From: JANPPS01 sp043758105
GTDB taxonomy: Bacteria > Pseudomonadota > Alphaproteobacteria > Acetobacterales > Acetobacteraceae
Assembly: GCA_043758105.1 (NCBI GenBank)
Contig: JAYVOF010000248.1
Coordinates: 1 to 64,000, forward strand
DNA: 64,000 bases
Reading direction: 5' to 3'
Positions 58,938 to 64,000 of this stretch are shown one piece after another. Below the pieces are notes generated by a model that was not told the DNA's origin, ran no database searches, and was given only the letters and a program-made list of their open reading frames with translations. Position numbers and translations under genes: made by a program. Each line of letters begins with the position of its first letter. Position 1 is the stretch's first letter.

Positions 58938-59687
58938 TTAGCCCAATGTCTGCAAAATAAGCAAAACATCCGCCCATAGCTCGCGCTTTGAGACGGGTGT
59001 GCGGAACCACTGATCTATCGAGGGGAGCGTCAGGGCGGGGATCGGACGTTCCAACCCCGCGAGCGCCGTGTCGATCCAGCGTCCGCGCAACCGCCGCACC
59101 GGATCGGCGGTGCCGAGCATGGCCCGGGCGGGCCCCTGACCTAGCAGCACGAGGTGACCCGGTTGCACGAGGGTCAATAGCTGGACCAGGAAAGGCAGGC
59201 ATAGCTTGATTTCGGCCTCGCTCGGCGCGCGGTTGCCCGGGGGGCGCCAGGGCACGAGGTGGGTCAGCAGGACCTGCTCCCGGCCCAATCCGGCGGTGCC
59301 CATGACCTGGTCGAACCGCTCTCCGGGTGGACCGGAGAAGGCCCGCCCCGACCGGTCATCCTCCGATCCCGGCGCCTCCGCGATCACGACAATGCGCGCG
59401 AGCGGGTTGCCGGACGGGTGTACAGTTGTGGTTGCGGTGGCACGAAGCCCACAGTCGGCGAAATTCGTCACCGCGCGGCGCAGATCCTCCAGCGTCGCGG
59501 CGTCGATCGGCAAAACTGGGGCCGGTGCGAGGAGTGTGGCAGCCCCGGCGTCCTTCGGCTCCCGCGGGATGGCCACAAGAGACGGGGTGACGGAGGCGGG
59601 CGCGCGAAGCCGGCGGAGGGGCAGCGCGCCGAGCGCCTCATCGGCCCCCCACTCCATTTGAATCCGCAGCGCCGTCAGGTCATCCAT
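58938..59687 (-). CDS. Uracil-DNA glycosylase family 4-like protein
   Basis: A 249-aa protein with motifs of the UDG superfamily, family 4: VVIAEAPGSEDDRSGRAFSGPPGERFDQVMG (motif GEAPG), then LVPWRPPGNRAPSEAEIKLCLPFL and the terminal motif region VLLGQGPARAMLG. Expected function is removing uracil from DNA. The usual iron-sulphur cysteines look reduced (one in FADCGLRATATTTV, one in KLCLPFL), so cluster binding is not certain. Divergent from ETF-QO across about 90 bp. Confidence 0.85.
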   Translation of the reverse strand: MDDLTALRIQMEWGADEALGALPLRRLRAPASVTPSLVAIPREPKDAGAATLLAPAPVLPIDAATLEDLRRAVTNFADCGLRATATTTVHPSGNPLARIVVIAEAPGSEDDRSGRAFSGPPGERFDQVMGTAGLGREQVLLTHLVPWRPPGNRAPSEAEIKLCLPFLVQLLTLVQPGHLVLLGQGPARAMLGTADPVRRLRGRWIDTALAGLERPIPALTLPSIDQWFRTPVSKRELWADVLLILQTLG

Positions 59688-59780
59688 GTGGCACGATCCC
59701 TCATCGGCGGAAAATGTCGCCCCTCCCCATTTTGCGCAACCGGCAAAGCACCCTACCTACATATATAAGAGGGAGATCAC

Positions 59781-61442
59781 ATGATGATGGACGGGCAAGA
59801 CGCGGCAGGCCGGGCACGCGCGGATCGGGAGGCGATGGAGTTCGACGTCGTGATCGTGGGGGCCGGGCCGGCCGGTCTCTCGGCCGCTATCCGCCTGAAA
59901 CAACTGCGTCCGGATTCCGGGGTCTGCGTCGTCGAAAAGGCCAGCGAGGTCGGTGCCCATATTCTATCGGGTGCCGTGATCGAGCCGCGGGCGCTGAACG
60001 AGTTGCTGCCGGATTGGGCGGCGCAGGGCGCGCCGTTGCTGACCAAGGCCGGGGAGGACCGGTTCCTGTTTCTGACGGCCAGCCGCGCCATCCGCCTGCC
60101 GACGCCGCCGCAGATGCACAATGCCGGCAATTATATCGTAAGCCTGGGCGACGTCTGCCGCTGGCTCGGCACGCAGGCGGAGGCGCTGGGCGTCGAGATC
60201 TACCCCGGTTTCTCCGCCGCCGAGGTGCTGATCGAGGACGGCCAGGTCCGCGGCGTTGCCACGGGCGACATGGGCATCACCAAAACCGGCGAGCACGGTG
60301 GCGGCTACCAGCCCGGCATGGAGCTGCGCGCCACCTACACCCTATTCGCCGAGGGCTGCCGCGGCTCGCTGACCAAGAAACTGATCCAGCGCTACGACCT
60401 CAGCGCCGGGCGCGATCCGCAGACCTATGCGTTGGGGATCAAAGAGTTGTGGGAGGTGCCGGAGGCGCAGCATCAACCGGGGCTGATCGAACACTCGGTG
60501 GGATGGCCGATGGACCGGTCCACCTATGCCGGATCATGGCTGTATCATTTTGGCAAAAATCTCGTGTCGTACGGGTATGTCGTCGGGCTCGACTACACCA
60601 ATCCCTGGCTGTCCCCGTTCGAGGAAATGCAGCGGCTCAAGACCCACCCGGCGATGCGCCCGCATTTCGAGGGCGGACGCCGGATCGGGTATGGCGCCCG
60701 TGCGCTGGTCGAAGGCGGCATCCAATGCATCCCTAAACTCACCTTCCCCGGCGGCGCGCTAATCGGCGACACGGCCGGGTTCCTGAACGTGCCGAAGATC
60801 AAGGGCACCCACGCCGCCATGAAATCCGGCATGATGGCGGCGGAGGCGGTGGCGGAGGCGCTCGAGCGTAACTGCCCGCCCGAGCCCGAAAGCTACACCA
60901 CCCGGTTCGAACAAAGCTGGCTGCACACCGAGCTGCAGGCGGAGCGCAACATCCGCCCGGCGTTCGCGAAATTCGGTCTGCTCGGCGGGATCGCCTATTC
61001 GGCGGTGGACACGTACGTCCTGCGGGGCCGGGCACCCTGGACGTTCCACCATTCGCATGGCGATCACGAAGGCCTGCGTCTGGCCGGGTCGTCCGAGAGA
61101 ATCGTCTATCCGAAGCCGGACGGGAAACTGACGTTCGACCGGCTGAGTTCGGTGTTCATCAGCAACACCAACCATGCCGAGGACCAGCCGCCTCACCTTG
61201 TACTGCGTGACCCGTCCCGCTGGCTGGGGGTGAATTGGGCGGAGTATGGCAGCCCCGAGAGCCGGTATTGCCCGGCGGGCGTGTATGAGGCGGTGGGCGT
61301 CGAGCAGGGCACGCCGCGGCTGCAGATCAACGCGCAAAACTGTGTTCACTGCAAAACCTGCGACATCAAGGACCCGACGCAGAACATCGATTGGCAGGCG
61401 CCGGAGGGGAGTGGCGGCCCGAACTATCCGAGCGGGATGTAA
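59781..61442 (+). CDS. Electron transfer flavoprotein-ubiquinone oxidoreductase
   Basis: A 553-aa inner-membrane associated flavoprotein that passes electrons from ETF to ubiquinone, linking fatty-acid and amino-acid oxidation to the respiratory chain. FAD motif FDVVIVGAGPAGLSAAIRL; the long middle domain GEHGGGYQPGMELRATYTLFAEGCRGSLTKKLI; the C-terminal ferredoxin-like 4Fe-4S site CVHCKTCDIKDPTQNIDW. First in-frame ATG with correct N-terminus; ATGs at 59784 and 59835 are alternatives. Confidence 0.96.
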   Translation: MMMDGQDAAGRARADREAMEFDVVIVGAGPAGLSAAIRLKQLRPDSGVCVVEKASEVGAHILSGAVIEPRALNELLPDWAAQGAPLLTKAGEDRFLFLTASRAIRLPTPPQMHNAGNYIVSLGDVCRWLGTQAEALGVEIYPGFSAAEVLIEDGQVRGVATGDMGITKTGEHGGGYQPGMELRATYTLFAEGCRGSLTKKLIQRYDLSAGRDPQTYALGIKELWEVPEAQHQPGLIEHSVGWPMDRSTYAGSWLYHFGKNLVSYGYVVGLDYTNPWLSPFEEMQRLKTHPAMRPHFEGGRRIGYGARALVEGGIQCIPKLTFPGGALIGDTAGFLNVPKIKGTHAAMKSGMMAAEAVAEALERNCPPEPESYTTRFEQSWLHTELQAERNIRPAFAKFGLLGGIAYSAVDTYVLRGRAPWTFHHSHGDHEGLRLAGSSERIVYPKPDGKLTFDRLSSVFISNTNHAEDQPPHLVLRDPSRWLGVNWAEYGSPESRYCPAGVYEAVGVEQGTPRLQINAQNCVHCKTCDIKDPTQNIDWQAPEGSGGPNYPSGM

Positions 61443-61459
61443 GCGGGTTAGGCTGACCC

Positions 61460-63130
61460 ATGCACGATCTCCGCCGCCCGACCCTGTTGCTCCTCGCCGT
61501 CCTCATGGGAGGGGCCGCCAGCGATTTTGCCGAGGACGACGCGCCCGGCGTGTCCCACTACACACCATCCGGCGTGTTCGGTGCCTATCTGTCCGGACGG
61601 TTCGCCGCCCATAATTCGGACATGGACATGGCCGCCGATGAGTTCAGCCAAGTCATGCACGAAGACGGGGCGGTGACGGAGGTCGCGACCCAGGCTTTCA
61701 TCACTGCCGTGCTGGCCGGACGGCCCGAGGCCTCGGCGATGGCGGCAACACAGCTCGATAATCCGCTGGCGGTGCTGGTGCTGAGCAATGACGACGCGGC
61801 CGCCGGGCGCTGGGCGGCGGCCGAGGCGCGGCTGCGAACGCTGCCGGACTCGTCGTTGACCCAGGTGTTGCAGCCATTGCTGACGGCATGGGCGGAACAA
61901 GGGCAGGGCCGGACGCAGGCGGCGCTGCTGACGCTGCAGCCGGCGATCGACACGGCGAAGTTCCGCGGCGTCATGACGCTTCATGCGGCCCTGATCGCCG
62001 ATCTGGGCGGCCAGACCAGCACCGCCGCGGCGCTGTATCGTAACGCGCGGGCCGAGAATGCAGGCATCAATCTGCGGTTGGGCCAGATCTTGGCCAGTTG
62101 GCAGGCGCGGCAGGGCTTGGTCAGCGAGGCGCAGCAGACGATCCAGGATACGGTGGCGAGCAACGGCGACCTCGTGATGGCCCGCCCGGCGCTCGAACGC
62201 GCACTAGAGCGCCCGGTCATCCGGACCGCCGCGGACGGGATGGCGGAGGTCTATCTGGCCCTGGCCGCGACGCTGCGCCAGCAGAATGCGCTGGAATCGG
62301 CGCAGGTCATGCTTCGCTTCGCGCTGAGCTTGCGGCCCGAGTTCACCGCCGCCCGGCTCGTGATGTCGGACGTGCTGGAGGCAGGGCGCCATTGGCCGCA
62401 GGCATTGGCGATCCTGGCGGCCACGCCTCCGGACGACCCGCTCGCCCCCATCGTGGCGTTGCGGCGGGCGGCGCTGCTGGAGCGGACCGGCGATGACGCT
62501 GCCGCGCAACGGATGCTGGAGCAGTTGGCCGAGGAGCATCCAGACCGTCCGGAGCCGCTGGCGCAATGGGCCGGTCTGCTGCGTCAGCACGAAAGATTTG
62601 CCGAGGCGGTGGCGGTGTATGACCGCGCCGTCGCCCGCGTGGCCACGCCAAGCCGGGGCAATTGGCCGCTGTTCTATGAGCGTGGCATTGCGCTGGAGCG
62701 GTCCGGGCGATGGGCGCGGGCGGAGGCGGATTTCAAATTCGCGCTGGAGCTGGCTCCCGATCAGCCCAACGTGCTGAACTACCTCGGCTACGCCTGGGCC
62801 GATCGCGGCGAGCATCTGGAGGAGGCCAGTGGAATGGTGCAGCGCGCGGTGTCGTTGCGTCCGAACGACGGCTCCATCATCGATAGCCTGGGCTGGATCC
62901 TGTTGCGGCAGGGGGATAAGGCCGGAGCGTTGAAACAGCTGGAGCGCGCGGTCGAGTTGGAGCCGGAGGATCCGGTGATCAACGCGCATCTGGGCGATGC
63001 CCTGGTCGCCGTCGGACGCAAGCGGGAGGCGGAGTTCCAGTGGCGGCGGGCCCTGAACCTGAAGCCCGACCCGGACGACCAACACGCGATCGAGGTCAAG
63101 CTGCGCGAGCTGGAAACGCCGGGTCGTTAA
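61460..63130 (+). CDS. TPR-repeat protein, probably exported
   Basis: A 556-aa protein with an N-terminal signal-like segment (RRPTLLLLAVLMGGAASDFA) and many tetratricopeptide repeats, clear towards the end (ADFKFALELAPDQPNVLNYLGYAWADRGEHLEEASGMVQRAVSLRPNDGSIIDSLGWILLRQGDKAGALKQLERAVELEPEDPVINAHLGDAL). It probably acts as a scaffold in the envelope. ispE overlaps its stop by one base (TAATG), a frequent alphaproteobacterial neighbourhood. Confidence 0.88.
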   Translation: MHDLRRPTLLLLAVLMGGAASDFAEDDAPGVSHYTPSGVFGAYLSGRFAAHNSDMDMAADEFSQVMHEDGAVTEVATQAFITAVLAGRPEASAMAATQLDNPLAVLVLSNDDAAAGRWAAAEARLRTLPDSSLTQVLQPLLTAWAEQGQGRTQAALLTLQPAIDTAKFRGVMTLHAALIADLGGQTSTAAALYRNARAENAGINLRLGQILASWQARQGLVSEAQQTIQDTVASNGDLVMARPALERALERPVIRTAADGMAEVYLALAATLRQQNALESAQVMLRFALSLRPEFTAARLVMSDVLEAGRHWPQALAILAATPPDDPLAPIVALRRAALLERTGDDAAAQRMLEQLAEEHPDRPEPLAQWAGLLRQHERFAEAVAVYDRAVARVATPSRGNWPLFYERGIALERSGRWARAEADFKFALELAPDQPNVLNYLGYAWADRGEHLEEASGMVQRAVSLRPNDGSIIDSLGWILLRQGDKAGALKQLERAVELEPEDPVINAHLGDALVAVGRKREAEFQWRRALNLKPDPDDQHAIEVKLRELETPGR

Positions 63131-64000
63131 TGCTGACCGAGGAGGCGCCGGCCAAGGTCAACCTGTTCCTCCACGTCACCGGGCGGCGGGCGAACGGGTA
63201 TCATGTCCTGGACAGCCTGGCGGTGTTTCCGGGTGCGGGAGACACCGTGACGGCCGGGCCGTCCGACCGGTTGAGCCTGCGGATTACCGGGCCGTGCGCG
63301 GCCGGATTGCTAACGGGCGGAGATAATTTGGTGCTGCGCGCCGCCCGGGCGCTGGCGGCGGAGGCGGGGATCGTGCCGCGGGCGGCATTGGTGCTGGAAA
63401 AACGCGTGCCGGTCGCAAGCGGCATCGGCGGCGGTTCGGCCGATGCCGCGGCCACGCTGCGGCTATTGTCGCGCGCCTGGGGGCTGGGCGACGACGCGCC
63501 CGGCGTGGTCGCGGCACAATTGGGCGCGGACGTCCCGGTTTGCGTCGCCGCCCGCCCGGCGGTGATGCGGGGGGTGGGGGAGATCCTGCTCGCGGCACCG
63601 GACCTGCCGGCGTTCGGCATGGTGTTGGTGAACCCCGGGGTGGCCGTCGCGACGCCGGCCGTGTTTGCCGCGCGGCAGGGGGGGTTCAAACCGCCGGTGG
63701 AGTTGCCGGCATCGTGGCCCGATGTCCTGACCATGGCGGCGGATTTAGCCCGGTGGACCAACGACCTAGAGCCCCCGGCCGTTGCACTTTGTCCACCGAT
63801 CTCGGACGTTCTGGCGTGGTTGCGCGCTCAGCCGGGCTGCTTGTTGGCCAGGATGAGCGGGTCGGGCGCGACGTGTTACGGATTGTTCGCGGATCCTGCG
63901 GTGGCGACTGGCCTCGCGCGGGCGGCGCCGTCCGGCTGGTGGGCCTGGGGCGGAGAGTGTGCGACGCCGGCCCCAATCCGCCGCCCTGGTTCTGTTGAGA
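63130..64000 (+). CDS. ispE: 4-diphosphocytidyl-2-C-methyl-D-erythritol kinase (3' end outside window)
   Basis: The frame is open from ATG 63130 to the last base, about 290 codons. GHMP kinase motifs: EAPAKVNLFLHVTGRRANGYHVLDSL at the N-terminus, the ATP-binding VASGIGGGSADAAATLRLL, and late LARMSGSGATCYGLF. It phosphorylates CDP-methylerythritol in the non-mevalonate isoprenoid pathway. The gene is nearly complete; the stop lies just past the window. Start overlaps the TPR gene's TAA. Confidence 0.95.
   Translation, partial: MLTEEAPAKVNLFLHVTGRRANGYHVLDSLAVFPGAGDTVTAGPSDRLSLRITGPCAAGLLTGGDNLVLRAARALAAEAGIVPRAALVLEKRVPVASGIGGGSADAAATLRLLSRAWGLGDDAPGVVAAQLGADVPVCVAARPAVMRGVGEILLAAPDLPAFGMVLVNPGVAVATPAVFAARQGGFKPPVELPASWPDVLTMAADLARWTNDLEPPAVALCPPISDVLAWLRAQPGCLLARMSGSGATCYGLFADPAVATGLARAAPSGWWAWGGECATPAPIRRPGSVE

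Overview
The window is a gene-dense, GC-rich stretch of a Gram-negative chromosome, most likely an alphaproteobacterium and plausibly from the Acetobacteraceae/Rhodospirillales. The evidence is the LPS export genes, the lptCAB-rpoN-hpf order, an Hsp20 gene followed by a DUF1150 gene, a GTTC-N7-GTTC SOS box (the alphaproteobacterial LexA operator form), and a tRNA-Arg(CCU) gene split by a group I intron. Almost everything is chromosomal housekeeping. A few small accessory islands stand out by composition or gene type. No rRNA, CRISPR array, prophage or insertion sequence was seen.

Layout. 1-4.5 kb: tail of an Aas-type acyl ligase, two unassigned genes (one TPR-like), an amidase and a Uma2-family nuclease-like protein. 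4.5-11.2 kb: DMT exporter, the intron-bearing tRNA-Arg(CCU), MAPEG protein, M19 dipeptidase, SPFH/NfeD pair, a degenerate GGDEF protein, a GST and an FkbM methyltransferase. 11.2-18.9 kb: minus-strand glutamate synthase operon (gltD, a DUF2059 gene, gltB) and an NDUFA9-like reductase. 18.9-20.2 kb: a decayed AbiEii-like nucleotidyltransferase with its small companion, then tRNA-Leu(CAG). 20.2-26.4 kb: RNase D-like gene, kdsD, lptC, lptA, lptB, rpoN, hpf. 26.4-29.6 kb: hsp20/DUF1150 on the minus strand, then def, fmt and truA. 29.6-36.3 kb: fabD, fabG, a VapBC pair with its own promoter, acpP, fabF, mltG, yicC, gmk. 36.3-41.6 kb: polar amino-acid ABC permeases and binding protein without a local ATPase, then marR-emrA-emrB. 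41.7-43.1 kb: an unrecognised gene followed by a PIN-like nuclease gene. 43.1-50.8 kb: NUDIX-like protein, lipoprotein, stress-type protein, DUF1194 protein, an S24 repressor divergent from an SOS-box gene, tRNA-Leu(UAA), a 2-hydroxyacid dehydrogenase, a serine protease and a PBP1-type transpeptidase. 50.8-51.5 kb: an AT-rich foreign gene. 51.5-64 kb: epoxide-hydrolase-like protein, a divergent PEP carboxylase homologue, a PA0069-type radical SAM protein, moaB, slt, a UDG-like gene, ETF-QO, a TPR protein and ispE (cut by the window end).

Functional links. kdsD supplies the Kdo pathway and lptCAB transports the finished LPS. fabD, fabG, acpP and fabF form the fatty-acid elongation set, and mltG, slt and the PBP act on peptidoglycan. 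def and fmt handle the N-formyl group of new proteins. gltB and gltD together make NADPH-glutamate synthase.

The observations that most deserve follow-up are the group I intron, the unassigned two-gene PIN module at 41.7-43.1 kb, the SOS-box/S24 divergon, the VapBC insertion in the fab cluster, the PEPC homologue with altered catalytic motifs, and the AT-rich single-gene island.
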